A stretch of DNA of 64,000 nucleotides from Thermococcus sp. CX2 (GTDB lineage Archaea > Methanobacteriota_B > Thermococci > Thermococcales > Thermococcaceae): assembly GCF_012027555.1 (NCBI RefSeq), contig NZ_SNUQ01000003.1, positions 62,001-126,000 on the forward strand, written 5' to 3'. The translations under genes and the position numbers were made by a program. The notes beneath the pieces were generated by a model, which worked only from the letters and a program-made list of their open reading frames with translations, had not been told where the DNA came from and did not search any database. Every line of letters begins with the position of its first letter. The stretch's first letter is position 1. Below are positions 35,374 to 43,713 of the stretch, piece by piece.

Positions 35374-36141
35374 TCAGTCCGTCGGCATTCCCGTCTCCAT
35401 CGGGGAGTTTACTATGGCCTCGTACTCATCCTGCGGTAGTATCTGGGGCTCGTAGGTTATCCCGTACTGCCTTGAGAGCACCGTGGTGAAGGCCCTGAGG
35501 TGGTTCCTTGAGCCCATCATGAGGTTCTCGAAGACGTACTTGATGTCTTCGTTGTCGGTCTTGGCCAGCCACTCTTCGAGGTCCTTGATGTCAACCTCCT
35601 CTATGAGTGCTCCCACTTCGAGGGCCGCAACTTCGCTCTGCATTCCCTGCTCAACGAGCTGGTCGTAGAGCTTTTGAAGCTCGGGGTTCTCGAACTCGCC
35701 GATGTCCTTGCCAGTGGCCGGGTCGGTCAGGTTGTACTTCTCGATGAGTGCCAGCACCATGTCCATGTGGGCCTGCTCGCTCTGGGCTATGTTGTTGAAC
35801 ACTGGTTCACCCCACTTCTCGTAGAGAGTCAGGTAAACGTCCCTCGCGAGCTTCTCCTCCTCGCGCATGTAGAGGATCGCCTGAATCTCTTCCAGGCTTA
35901 AGTCCTCGGTTGGGAGTGAATAAACGTAGTCCACGTTGTACGTGATGTCAGCAAAGCCGCCAGCCGTCACGTTGCTGGGTGGTCCGCGCGGGGCCGCCTC
36001 GGGACCGTAACCCTGAGTCACCGTGGGACTTGAGGACTCGGTGGTCGTAGCGTCCTCCTCCGTGGTTATGCATCCTGCGCTGAAAACCCCGAAGAATATA
36101 ACCCCTATGATCAGGAGCCCGTAAAGCTTCTTACCAAGCAT
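35374..36141 (-). CDS. DUF2202 ferritin-like lipoprotein, copy 1
   Basis: A 255-aa surface lipoprotein. The signal ends in Ser-Ala-Gly-Cys near residue 24, then a Thr/Ser-rich linker. The DUF2202 domain is helical with ferritin-like metal ligands: EEEKLARDVYLTLYEKW and NNIAQSEQAHMDMV early, ALEVGALIEE in the middle and NHLRAF late. Metal or oxygen chemistry is inferred from the fold, not shown. The ATG at 36141 is best spaced from AAAGGTG. A clear paralogue lies at 37062-37814. Confidence 0.88.
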   Translation of the reverse strand: MLGKKLYGLLIIGVIFFGVFSAGCITTEEDATTTESSSPTVTQGYGPEAAPRGPPSNVTAGGFADITYNVDYVYSLPTEDLSLEEIQAILYMREEEKLARDVYLTLYEKWGEPVFNNIAQSEQAHMDMVLALIEKYNLTDPATGKDIGEFENPELQKLYDQLVEQGMQSEVAALEVGALIEEVDIKDLEEWLAKTDNEDIKYVFENLMMGSRNHLRAFTTVLSRQYGITYEPQILPQDEYEAIVNSPMETGMPTD

Positions 36142-36368
36142 TTTCATCACCTTTTCCCATATGTAATTCAAATGTTACATATGCTCGCAACTTTATAAAT
36201 CTTTCGGGTTACAGAAGTGGGGAGTGGCTGGAGAAGAAAGGGACGAGGGACATTACCTCAATCATCGGCGCTGTGCACTGGATATGGCGGGCTGTAGTGG
36301 AGGCCGTTTCGTGCATTTGGCGTGATGGATTTAAAAAGAGGCTGGTAAGAAACAAAAGTGTGCGGGTG

Positions 36369-37049
36369 ATGACCTTGAGACTCGCTCTAATCCCGATGAA
36401 GGTTAAAGTCAACGACTTTGAGGCCAACTGGCGAGAATTTGAGCGGCGCTTTTGGGAGGCCATGGAACACCGCCCTGACATCATAGTTTTTCCGGAGTAC
36501 TGCCTCACGGGCTTCAAGGAGTGGGACTTCAGTCGGGCAGTCCTCTACGACGAGATAGTCTCAAGGGTGAGCCGCCTGGCGAGGGATAATTCGGTTTACG
36601 TTATATTTGGCCTCCTTGAGCCCTACAAGAACTGCACCTACAACTCGGCGCTCCTTATAGACCGCGAGGGCGAGGTTGTCTTGAAGCACCGCAAGTTCCA
36701 GGAGCCCATGAGGTTCTGCACCGGCAACACCGTGAGGACTGCAAGGACGGAGTTCGGGAAGCTCGCGATAATCATCTGCGGCGACCTCTACAACAAGAGG
36801 ATAGCGAAGTGGATTCGGAGAAAAAGACCGGACTACCTCTTCGTGCCTATGGAGTACTCCCCAGAGGGTGGAGAAATCGCCGTGGAGGACATCGAAGCGA
36901 TGTCTGAACGTGTTAGGCTTTTGGGGGTTAGGACATTTATCGTTAACGCTCATCCGCCTGGTGGAGCATGGGTCTTTGGCAGGAATGGAAAGCTCCTGGC
37001 CCAGAGCCGTGGGGAAGAAATTTTGATCTACGAACTCGGAAAAGGATAA
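36369..37049 (+). CDS. Carbon-nitrogen hydrolase (nitrilase superfamily)
   Basis: A 226-aa cytoplasmic hydrolase or amidase with the complete Glu-Lys-Cys triad: VFPEYCLTG, LKHRKFQEP and IIICGDLYN. It probably cleaves an amide such as an omega-amide or carbamyl group; the substrate is not known. A TTTAAAA box near 36329-36336 predicts a short leader. The ATG at 36369 touches a GGGTG site; a TTG two codons on is an alternative. It lies between the two DUF2202 genes, on the opposite strand. Confidence 0.92.
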   Translation: MTLRLALIPMKVKVNDFEANWREFERRFWEAMEHRPDIIVFPEYCLTGFKEWDFSRAVLYDEIVSRVSRLARDNSVYVIFGLLEPYKNCTYNSALLIDREGEVVLKHRKFQEPMRFCTGNTVRTARTEFGKLAIIICGDLYNKRIAKWIRRKRPDYLFVPMEYSPEGGEIAVEDIEAMSERVRLLGVRTFIVNAHPPGGAWVFGRNGKLLAQSRGEEILIYELGKG

Positions 37050-37061
37050 GAAAAGAACCGT

Positions 37062-37814
37062 TCATCCGTTGTTGCCGTATCCCTGCGGTCCGCCCTGTCC
37101 CCCGGTCTCCATCGGGCTGCTGATGATCTGCTCGTACTCCTCCTTGCTGAGAATCTGGGGCTCATAGGTTACGCCGTAGTTCTTAAGGGTGCTCACGAAG
37201 GATCGGAGGTGGTTCCTCGAACCAATCATGAGGTTCTCGTAGACGGTTATTATGTCAATCTTGTTCGTCTGGGCTATTCTCTCCTGGAGGTCAACTATGT
37301 CTGTCTCCTCTATCAGAGCTCCAACCTTAAGGGCGTCAACTTCGCTCTGCATCCCCATCTCGATGAGCTGGTTGTAGAGCTCCTGGAGGTGTGGGTTCTG
37401 GAATTCACCTACTCCTTCGTTTATCGTTGGGTCTGTGAGATTGTACTTCTGGAGGAGCATTCTAACGGTGTCTATGTGGGTTGTCTCACTCTGGGCTATG
37501 TTGTTGAATATCGGAAGCCCCCACTTGTCGTAGAGCTTAACGTAAACGTCGTGGGCGAGTTTTTCCTCCTCGACCATGTAGAGCAGACCATTCTTCTCCT
37601 CTTCCGTTAGAGGTGCCGCTGGAAGGGAGTCAATGTATGACTGCAGGTTTTGCGTGTCGATGTTTCCATTTGAATCAGCAACGAGCGGAATCGTATCGGT
37701 GGGCGTCGAAGTTTCCGTGGGAGTTGTGGAGGTCTCTGTGTCGCTAATGCATCCAGCCGCGAGAACGCTTAGGAGCAGAATCCCAACCAGGAAAAATGCG
37801 TAAATCTTTTTCAT
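37062..37814 (-). CDS. DUF2202 ferritin-like lipoprotein, copy 2
   Basis: A 250-aa lipoprotein (lipobox ending Ala-Ala-Gly-Cys) closely similar to the product of 35374-36141 through the whole ferritin-like region: EEKLAHDVYVKLYDKW, NNIAQSETTHIDTV, GSRNHLRSFVS and the ending SPMETG. Both have a Thr/Ser linker after the lipidated Cys. The pair arose by duplication, with the nitrilase gene left between. GGGGTGAT precedes the ATG at 37814. Function unknown. Confidence 0.88.
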   Translation of the reverse strand: MKKIYAFFLVGILLLSVLAAGCISDTETSTTPTETSTPTDTIPLVADSNGNIDTQNLQSYIDSLPAAPLTEEEKNGLLYMVEEEKLAHDVYVKLYDKWGLPIFNNIAQSETTHIDTVRMLLQKYNLTDPTINEGVGEFQNPHLQELYNQLIEMGMQSEVDALKVGALIEETDIVDLQERIAQTNKIDIITVYENLMIGSRNHLRSFVSTLKNYGVTYEPQILSKEEYEQIISSPMETGGQGGPQGYGNNG

Positions 37815-37960
37815 AACTATCACCCCGCCCGGGGATTGCTCCCCGGACTCTGCACGGTGGTATTTACGTGATGGCTCCTAAATAGGTTTTGGTTGTAACC
37901 ACTGGGTTGGTGCCGAAGTAAGGCTTATCTTCGCGTGGGCATACTCTCTTGGGGGTGGTG

Positions 37961-38410
37961 ATGATAAACCCGAGGTTCGTATCCGAGAATGTTGCCTTCT
38001 CTTCAATGCCATATCCAGAGGACATTCCAAGGCTTGCTGAGGAGTTCGGGGCCTTCGTTGTGCTGGTCGAGGATCACGAGCTCTTCTATGGACTCGAAAG
38101 GCTGAAAGAACTCGGCCTGGAAGTTCTCCACAGCCCGATTCCTGACTTTACTGCTCCAAGCCTTGAAGCGCTCCTTGAAATACTCCGGTGGATCGAGGAG
38201 AAAACAAGGGAAGGCAAGCGGGTTCTGATACACTGTCTCGGCGGCTCTGGGAGGAGCGGGACGGTGGCGGTTGCGTGGCTCATGTATTCTCAGGGATTGT
38301 CCCTGCGGGAGGCCCTCACGAGGGTTCGTTCGCTAAGGCCGAGCGCCGTTGAGACTGAAGAGCAGATGGAGCGTTTAATGGATCTTGAGAGATTCCTCAA
38401 AACCCGTTGA
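37961..38410 (+). CDS. Dual-specificity/tyrosine protein phosphatase
   Basis: A 149-aa phosphatase of the Cys-based superfamily. The P-loop HCLGGSGRSGT at about residues 91-101 gives the Cys and Arg of the CX5R motif, and the general acid is the Asp in SPIPDFTAPS. It should remove phosphate from Tyr or Ser/Thr of proteins, or from small phosphoesters. The start ATG lies after GGGGGTGGTG. Its 3' end overlaps the opposing nitroreductase gene by 14 bases. Confidence 0.92.
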   Translation: MINPRFVSENVAFSSMPYPEDIPRLAEEFGAFVVLVEDHELFYGLERLKELGLEVLHSPIPDFTAPSLEALLEILRWIEEKTREGKRVLIHCLGGSGRSGTVAVAWLMYSQGLSLREALTRVRSLRPSAVETEEQMERLMDLERFLKTR

Positions 38411-38960
38411 GGCTCATGACTTCCTCCAGCCTTTTCCTCTCGTACTTCGGCTTCGGATCAGTGGGATATCCAACGGGAAGGATGGTCTGGAGCTTGTAGT
38501 CCTTTGGGGCGTTCAAAAGCTCTTCTATCAGCCTCGGATTCGGTGGCGTGTACGTAACCGTGCCTAGCCCTTCTTCCTCCAGCGCGAGGAGGAGGTAGCC
38601 AACCGCTATCCAGACCGACTGAAGCCAGTAGGGCGCTTTGGTGTGGCCGAAGACGAGTATCAGGTAGGGTGCATCGCTCAGGAAGGGCTTCTCTGGTGAG
38701 AACCCTTTTTCCTGAAGCCACTCACCGAGATCTCCTTCAACCTTCTCGTAGAACTTCCTCTCGGCATCTTCGCAAAGCTCTCTTATCCTGCCCTTGAGCC
38801 ACTCGTCATCGATTACGACGAAGTGCCACGGCTGCGCGTTCATCCCCGATGGGGCTTCCTTTGCGGCTTCTATTGCTCTCATAATTGCATCCATCGGAGG
38901 CTTATGGGGGAGGAACTGCCTTACAGTCTTTCTCCGCTTTGCCAGCTCGAGAACCCTCAT
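38397..38960 (-). CDS. Nitroreductase-family flavoprotein
   Basis: A 187-aa FMN-dependent oxidoreductase. The N-terminal RRKTVRQFLPH and the central APSGMNAQPWHFVVI are family hallmarks that bind FMN; GLGTVTYTPPN and VGYPTDPKPKYERKRLEEV close the fold. Substrates may be quinones, nitro compounds or cofactor fragments. The ATG at 38960 has GGTGGTTG before it. There is no linked transport or biosynthetic gene. Confidence 0.92.
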   Translation of the reverse strand: MRVLELAKRRKTVRQFLPHKPPMDAIMRAIEAAKEAPSGMNAQPWHFVVIDDEWLKGRIRELCEDAERKFYEKVEGDLGEWLQEKGFSPEKPFLSDAPYLILVFGHTKAPYWLQSVWIAVGYLLLALEEEGLGTVTYTPPNPRLIEELLNAPKDYKLQTILPVGYPTDPKPKYERKRLEEVMSLNGF

Positions 38961-39003
38961 GCAACCACCGTGGAAGTTAGGAAGCGGAGAATAAAACGTT
39001 AAC

Positions 39004-39753
39004 TCAGACGTAGAAGACCATTCCGTCGTATGCGACCAGGACTTTGTTGCCCCACCTTTCACGCACGTGTTTGGTGAGCTCCAGGAAGGGCAAGTTTTTA
39101 TGGGATATGTGGCTCAACACTGTTCTCTCTGCAATTTCAAGCCCAATCTCAGCAGCCTCATCAACGTTGTTGTGGTATGGATCGCTGAATCCAGGAGGAT
39201 AAGTGGCATCGACTATCGCCAGTCTCAGAGGAGCCTTTTTCCTGAGAATCTCCCAGGTCTCCTCGGGCAGTTCCTTGGTATCGTAGAGCAGAGCTATAGT
39301 CCTTCCGTCCTCTTCTATGAGGTAGCCGAGGGTTTCAACCTGGTGGTTGAGCCTGAGGGCGGTAATCCTTAGCGTGTCAACATTCACGGTATCGCCGGGC
39401 TTTATTACCTTGGGTCTCAGGTTCTTTGGGTCGTTGAGGATGAGGGCGTCGGCCTGACCTTCTGGGGCATAGAGGGGTGTTTGGAGTGCCATCCAGCGGA
39501 GCTTGTAGAGGCCGTAGAGGTGGTCGTGGTGCCAATGCGTAAGAAAAATCGCCTCAAGGGGTACGTTGAGGTGGTCCCTTATGTCCGTCCCAACGTCGAA
39601 GAGAACGGCTTTTCTATTTTCCGTGATTACCGCCAGCGTTGAGGGCTTTCTCTGGGCAAAGCCGAAGTTTCTCGCTTCGCTGCATGAGGGACAGGTGCAC
39701 AGATGGGCTGGAATGCCCTCGCTGCCGCCCGTGCCAATGAAGTAGACTATCAT
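39004..39753 (-). CDS. Metallo-beta-lactamase-fold hydrolase, PhnP-like
   Basis: A 249-aa hydrolase. The N-terminus has GTGGSEGIPAHLCTCPSC, matching PhnP-like cyclic phosphodiesterases with a small extra zinc site, then FDVGTDIRDHL and the di-metal motif THWHHDHLYGL. Later ligands are in LYDTK and VLSHISHKN. Activity on cyclic or diester phosphates is likely; the natural substrate is unknown. The start ATG at 39753 follows AGGGGATGG and is the N-terminus expected from the family. Confidence 0.91.
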   Translation of the reverse strand: MIVYFIGTGGSEGIPAHLCTCPSCSEARNFGFAQRKPSTLAVITENRKAVLFDVGTDIRDHLNVPLEAIFLTHWHHDHLYGLYKLRWMALQTPLYAPEGQADALILNDPKNLRPKVIKPGDTVNVDTLRITALRLNHQVETLGYLIEEDGRTIALLYDTKELPEETWEILRKKAPLRLAIVDATYPPGFSDPYHNNVDEAAEIGLEIAERTVLSHISHKNLPFLELTKHVRERWGNKVLVAYDGMVFYV

Positions 39754-39787
39754 GCCATCCCCTGTTTCACAGCCGTGAAATATTTCC

Positions 39788-39794
39788 TTTATAA
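39788..39794 (+). promoter_or_regulatory. TATA box of a leaderless gene
   Basis: TTTATAA is centred at 39791, exactly 26 bases before the A of the ATG at 39817. With no ribosome-binding site in between, transcription should begin at the start codon. Confidence 0.6.
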
Positions 39795-39816
39795 GGGTTG
39801 TTCCCAAGTTTTTCCC

Positions 39817-40278
39817 ATGAAACTCATCGCCGACATGATGCTGGGTCGTTTGGCAAGATGGCTCCGCCTTTACGGCTACGACACTCTCTACGGCATCACG
39901 GACGACGAGGGGATAATTCAAGTTGCACTCACCGAGGGGAGGGTAATACTCACGAGAGACTCTGGCCTGGCTGAAAGGGCGAAGAAGCTCGGGGCCGAGG
40001 TAATCCGCCTCTCCTCGAACTCCCTTGAAGAACAGGTTGAGGAGCTCAAAAAGTACGGCTTGGAGTTCGGGGAGCTCTTTCCGGCCAATGCGAGGTGTCC
40101 GAAGTGCAACGGTCTGATAAGGCCCGTGAAGAAGGAAGAGATTAAAGGGAAAGTTCCACAGAGTGTTTATGAACGCTACGACGAGTTCTACGTCTGCGGG
40201 AACTGCGGGCAGATATACTGGCCGGGAAGGCAGTGGAGGGAGATGCTCAAAATCGACAAGAGGCTGAGGAGGATTTAA
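39817..40278 (+). CDS. Mut7-C RNase domain protein (DUF82)
   Basis: A 153-aa protein of the Mut7-C family, which joins a PIN-like nuclease fold (ADMMLGRLARWLRLYGYDT, LTRDSGLAERAKKLG) to a zinc ribbon. The ribbon Cys pairs are RCPKCNG and YVCGNCGQIYWPG. Members are thought to act on RNA. It is most likely a leaderless gene. MptE starts 32 bases downstream and shares its transcript. Confidence 0.92.
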   Translation: MKLIADMMLGRLARWLRLYGYDTLYGITDDEGIIQVALTEGRVILTRDSGLAERAKKLGAEVIRLSSNSLEEQVEELKKYGLEFGELFPANARCPKCNGLIRPVKKEEIKGKVPQSVYERYDEFYVCGNCGQIYWPGRQWREMLKIDKRLRRI

Positions 40279-40310
40279 AAACTCCCACCCGAAGTCTGGC
40301 TGGTGAGCCG

Positions 40311-41021
40311 ATGGAGTGGAAGGAATGGGAGCCATTCTACCTCAGGATCGTCCGGGAGATGGGTTATTCCATTGAGAAAGACCGCGAAGCCGCCCAAATA
40401 CTGCGAGCGCTTCTGTTGGAGGGTGATGAGTATATCCTGAAGGAGGAGCTTGGGGCGGTTATCGAGAGGAAGATCTATGTTTTTGGGGCGGGTCCAAGTC
40501 TGGAAAAGGCCTTGGAGAGGTTTGACTTCTCCGACGGGACTCTCATAGCGGCTGATGGGGCAACGTCAGCCTTACTTGAGTTTGGATTGGTTCCCGATAT
40601 AGTAGTCACCGACTTGGACGGCAGAATTCCTGATCTGAAAATAGCCAACGATAGGGGGTCTTTCGTGGTAATCCACGCCCACGGCGACAACATCGAGAAA
40701 ATGAATGTTTACGTGCCCCTCTTCCAGCGAATTCTCGGGACGTGCCAGACGGAGCCTCTTGACATTGTTTACAACTTTGGAGGTTTCACCGACGGAGACA
40801 GGGCCGCTTTTCTTGCAGAAGCCCTCGGGGCGAGGGAGATAGTTCTTGTCGGCTTCGACTTCGGAGAAACCGTCGGAAAGTGGAGCAAGCCTGGCCTGAG
40901 AGAGCACTCCCCCGTCTGGGAGAGCAAGAGGAAGAAGTTTGCCTTCGCCCAGGAACTGTTAAAATGGCTGGAGAGGAATGGGAGCGCTAAAGTTACGTGG
41001 TTCCAAGCTTCAGACTTGTAG
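40311..41021 (+). CDS. 6-hydroxymethyl-7,8-dihydropterin pyrophosphokinase MptE-like
   Basis: A 236-aa protein of the archaeal DUF115 family, whose Methanocaldococcus member MptE activates hydroxymethyl-dihydropterin in tetrahydromethanopterin or folate-type cofactor synthesis. VFGAGPSLEKAL, IAADGATSALLEFG and VTDLDGRIP are the conserved nucleotide-binding segments, and GFTDGDRAAFLAEALG follows. The start ATG follows GGTGAGCC. It is probably in an operon with the Mut7-C gene. Confidence 0.9.
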   Translation: MEWKEWEPFYLRIVREMGYSIEKDREAAQILRALLLEGDEYILKEELGAVIERKIYVFGAGPSLEKALERFDFSDGTLIAADGATSALLEFGLVPDIVVTDLDGRIPDLKIANDRGSFVVIHAHGDNIEKMNVYVPLFQRILGTCQTEPLDIVYNFGGFTDGDRAAFLAEALGAREIVLVGFDFGETVGKWSKPGLREHSPVWESKRKKFAFAQELLKWLERNGSAKVTWFQASDL

Positions 41022-41069
41022 GGGTAACTTTTTATATCGTTTCTCCGCTACTAACATTTAGGTGATTCC

Positions 41070-41423
41070 ATGGCGGACGTTGAGATTGCGAAACTGCTGA
41101 TAAAGATTGGAGGAATAATCTCGCTCATAGCGGGTGTTCTTGAGGGTCTGGCGCTCCTAATAACCATAATCGGGATAATTCTCGCGGTTCCGGCCTTCAT
41201 ACTAGCCTGGTGGATTTACAAGCGCTCCATTGAAGTGATTGAGCTCATTGATATGGGTGACTACAAAAAAGCCAAGGACAAACTCATAATTCCGATGGTG
41301 CTCTCGCTGATTTTCTTCAGCACAATCAGTGGAATCCTGATGCTGATTGGCTTGATATTACTTCCTTCAAAACCATCGAAGGATTTGGAACCCAAAGGAC
41401 CCACGGACTGCCAGGGGTATTGA
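41070..41423 (+). CDS. Small membrane protein, three or so helices
   Basis: A 117-aa protein with a short N-terminal cytoplasmic helix, two long hydrophobic stretches (IAGVLEGLALLITIIGIILA and VLSLIFFSTISGILMLIGLI) separated by a loop with KRSIEVIELIDMGDYKKAKDKL, and a short polar tail. This loop pattern resembles small archaeal DUF4064-like proteins. No known function. AGGTGATTCC precedes the ATG, which follows the MptE gene after 48 bases. Confidence 0.8.
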   Translation: MADVEIAKLLIKIGGIISLIAGVLEGLALLITIIGIILAVPAFILAWWIYKRSIEVIELIDMGDYKKAKDKLIIPMVLSLIFFSTISGILMLIGLILLPSKPSKDLEPKGPTDCQGY

Positions 41424-41438
41424 AAATAAAAAGAAACC

Positions 41439-42266
41439 TCAAACGAGGTTCTTCAGTTTCTTTACCTTCCCGGCCTTTATTTCGATGTAGCCAAACTTCT
41501 TCAGGAGCCTTAGAGTTTCCTCCAGGGCCTTCCTGGTAAAGTTTATGACGAGCGTTCCCTTCTCCGTTGGGATCTCCATCGGTGAGGTCTTCAGGAATGC
41601 GTTTATGAGGTCTTCTTCAGGCACCTTCTCCTTTCCGATGGCCTTCAGAACTTCGGTAGCAACTATGGCCCTTCCAATGAGTGCAAAGTAGACCCTCAGA
41701 AGGTAGTCCTCCGGGAAGTACCTGCTCGCGAGCTTTCCGAGGGTGTTTATCTTGGCTATGTCAAGCTCTAGTATCTCGAACTCATACTCCGGGACAAGGT
41801 CGGTGAGGGCGAACTGCTTGGCTACCTTCTCGACTCCCTCTGGATTGTGGACGAGGTTGAAGGGGAATTTGAACTCGAACTTCAGGCTCATAACGTCAAC
41901 GCCTTCTTTAAGCTTCACCACTCCGTCGCTGTAGTCTATTGCCCCGTTCTTCATGAGCTGGTCGAGGAGCTCGGCCACCCACGGCCCTTCTTGGATCAGG
42001 CTCTCGATGTGCTCGCCCACCTTGATGTGCTCGAGCAGGTGATTTAGGCTCTCCTTGAATGACAGGAAGCCCTCTTTCAGGGCTTCCCTATCGGCGCCGT
42101 TGAGAACCTCTATCTTCGCGCCGATTTCCTCTAACGTGCCCTCTAGAAGGTAGCCAGCAAAGCTTTCGTAGCTCAACCTCTCGTGAAGCTCGAACTTGAT
42201 TCCTTCCCTCTTCAAATCCTCGAGGAAGGCTCTCCTGATTGCCTCGTTCTTTGTGACGAACCTCAT
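41439..42266 (-). CDS. Conserved protein of unknown function
   Basis: A 275-aa soluble protein, mostly helical, with a mixed alpha/beta centre (MSLKFEFKFPFNLVHNPEGVEK) and a C-terminal winged-helix-like part (LLKKFGYIEIKAGKVKKL). No catalytic motif is recognised. GGTGAT precedes the ATG at 42266; the open frame continues upstream but is antisense to the Sm-like gene. It is divergent from that gene. Confidence 0.78.
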   Translation of the reverse strand: MRFVTKNEAIRRAFLEDLKREGIKFELHERLSYESFAGYLLEGTLEEIGAKIEVLNGADREALKEGFLSFKESLNHLLEHIKVGEHIESLIQEGPWVAELLDQLMKNGAIDYSDGVVKLKEGVDVMSLKFEFKFPFNLVHNPEGVEKVAKQFALTDLVPEYEFEILELDIAKINTLGKLASRYFPEDYLLRVYFALIGRAIVATEVLKAIGKEKVPEEDLINAFLKTSPMEIPTEKGTLVINFTRKALEETLRLLKKFGYIEIKAGKVKKLKNLV

Positions 42267-42327
42267 TCTATCACCGAACGGGAAACGATTAAAAGCCTTA
42301 TAGGTTTTTGGTTTTGGAGGTGAGACG

Positions 42328-42546
42328 ATGAGCGAGGGGAAGCAGTACCTCCTCGACAGGACGCTCGAAACTTGGAAGGGAAAGAGGGTAGCGTTAGCCG
42401 TTAGCAGCGAACATTCCTTCACTGGAATACTCGATGACTTCGACGAGGAGGTTATCCTCCTGAAGGACGTCGTGGACATAGCCGGAAACAAGGCCAAGGC
42501 TCTGATAGTTAAAATCGATGACCTTAACTGGATAATGCTCCTCTGA
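42328..42546 (+). CDS. Sm-like (LSm) fold protein
   Basis: A 72-aa protein with the two-part Sm pattern: a helix plus KGKRVALAVSSEHSFTGILDDFDEEVILL (Sm1) and IVKIDDLNWIML (Sm2). LSm rings bind U-rich RNA in archaea. The fit is good but it is shorter and more diverged than the canonical Lsm proteins, so binding is only likely. GGAGGTGAGACG precedes the ATG. The MobB gene begins 9 bases downstream. Confidence 0.8.
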   Translation: MSEGKQYLLDRTLETWKGKRVALAVSSEHSFTGILDDFDEEVILLKDVVDIAGNKAKALIVKIDDLNWIMLL

Positions 42547-42555
42547 GGTGATAAT

Positions 42556-43293
42556 ATGAAGGCCATAGCCTTTGTTGGTTATAAAAAGAGCGGGAAAACG
42601 GCAGCGGTTGAAGCCGTCGCAAGGATTCTCAAAGAGCGGGGCTACAAAGTGGGCATAGCCAAGAGCATGCACGCTGACTTTGACAGGCCAGAGAGCGACA
42701 CGGGGCGCTTCTCGAGGGTGGCTGACTACGTTCTCGTTAAGGCCAGCGATACTGAGGCGCTTCTCTTCAAGTCCAAGGACATCAATGCCTTCTTCTCCAC
42801 GATGCCGAGCGTTGATTTTCTCCTGCTCGAGGGCTTCAAGAGCGTAAAGCACGTGCCAAAGGTAATATGCGCGAAGAGCGAGGAAGAGGTCAAAGAGTTA
42901 AACGACGGCTTAGCTATAGCGGTCAGCGGGGTTATAGCTTCCACAGGAGTTGAGGAGATAGACGGCCTGCCCGTGATAAACGCTCTCACCGAGCCCGAGA
43001 GGCTCGCAGACCTTATAGAGAAGCGCGCCTTCATGCTGCCCAACATAGACTGCAGAATGTGTGGGTACAAGTGCGCCGAAATGGCGAGGATGATTGTCAA
43101 AGGCGAGAAAACGCTCAACGACTGTGTGGTTCTCAGCTCAAAGCCGAAGGTCACCGTCAAGATAGACGGCCAGGTTCTTCCGATGAAGGACTGGGTACAG
43201 GAGCTCGTCGAGAAGACGATTAAGGGCATGCTCTCGGCCATGAAGGGCTACAGAGGTGGGAAGAAGATAGAGATAATCATAAGGGAGGAATGA
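42556..43293 (+). CDS. Molybdopterin-guanine dinucleotide biosynthesis protein MobB with Fe-S-type Cys cluster
   Basis: A 245-aa protein. Residues 1-165 are MobB, with P-loop GYKKSGKTAA, used in molybdenum or tungsten cofactor maturation; archaeal hyperthermophiles rely on tungsten enzymes. Residues about 170-195 carry IDCRMCGYKCAEM, with three closely spaced Cys and a later Cys in NDCVVLS, likely a 4Fe-4S site. This fusion is known in archaea. GAGGTGATA precedes the ATG. Confidence 0.91.
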   Translation: MKAIAFVGYKKSGKTAAVEAVARILKERGYKVGIAKSMHADFDRPESDTGRFSRVADYVLVKASDTEALLFKSKDINAFFSTMPSVDFLLLEGFKSVKHVPKVICAKSEEEVKELNDGLAIAVSGVIASTGVEEIDGLPVINALTEPERLADLIEKRAFMLPNIDCRMCGYKCAEMARMIVKGEKTLNDCVVLSSKPKVTVKIDGQVLPMKDWVQELVEKTIKGMLSAMKGYRGGKKIEIIIREE

Positions 43294-43314
43294 ATCAATC
43301 ACAAAGCTCTCTTT

Positions 43315-43489
43315 TTATCCACTCACCTCTGCACAGAGCTTTCTGAACTCCTCCTCGGTCCCGCCCTCTCCGAACATTCCCTTTTTTACTGTCTTTGAGA
43401 GGCGCTTTATCTTCTGCCTCAGCTCCTCTTCATTTGAGGACTGCCTGACGGCAAGTTTTATCCTCTCATAAAATGTGATCGAGGTTCAT
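43315..43489 (-). pseudogene. Decayed antitoxin-like gene with frameshift
   Basis: The minus strand starts ATG AAC CTC GAT at 43489 but ends early at TGA; a +1 shift restores a frame that reads FYERIKLAVRQ, ELRQKIKRLSKTVKKGMFG, TEEEFRKLCAEVSG to a TAA at 43315. The core (RQ, RL, V, GMFG, T, EE, L, A, V) matches the intact small protein at 43710-43865. It was therefore a paralogous antitoxin. No toxin gene follows; mobB ends 21 bases away. Confidence 0.65.
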
Positions 43490-43627
43490 CACGATTACTA
43501 CCCTTAAACGTTGTGTCTGGAGCTTAAAAGATTTTATCCTTGGGATACTCATGGCTCATTGGTCTTTTTCTCCCTTGGCAGGTACGTCCATTTTCGAGAA
43601 TAGAGAGGCAGTGATAAGGGGGAGTGA

Positions 43628-43713
43628 TCACTCCCAGAACTCCTTCGGTACCAGCGGTATCGCGTCGATCCTTTCGAAGTCGCGGTCGAGGGTTGCGTAT
43701 CGACAAAAATCAC
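43628..43713 (-). pseudogene. PIN-domain toxin (VapC-like) relic with internal deletion
   Basis: The GTG at 43713 overlaps the antitoxin stop (GTGA) and begins MIFVDT, the usual VapC N-terminus. Only about 18 bases later, in another frame, comes the typical PIN C-terminus ATLDRDFERIDAIPLVPKEF, ending in TGA at 43628. Over 100 codons expected between are gone and the two ends are out of frame. The toxin is thus inactive. Confidence 0.7.

Noticed and set aside
43481-43492. Third copy of the guide RNA class (GTTCATCACGA matches copy A)
   Set aside because: Only the 11 bases of box C' match. No other boxes or spacing are present, and the bases lie at the start of an antitoxin relic.
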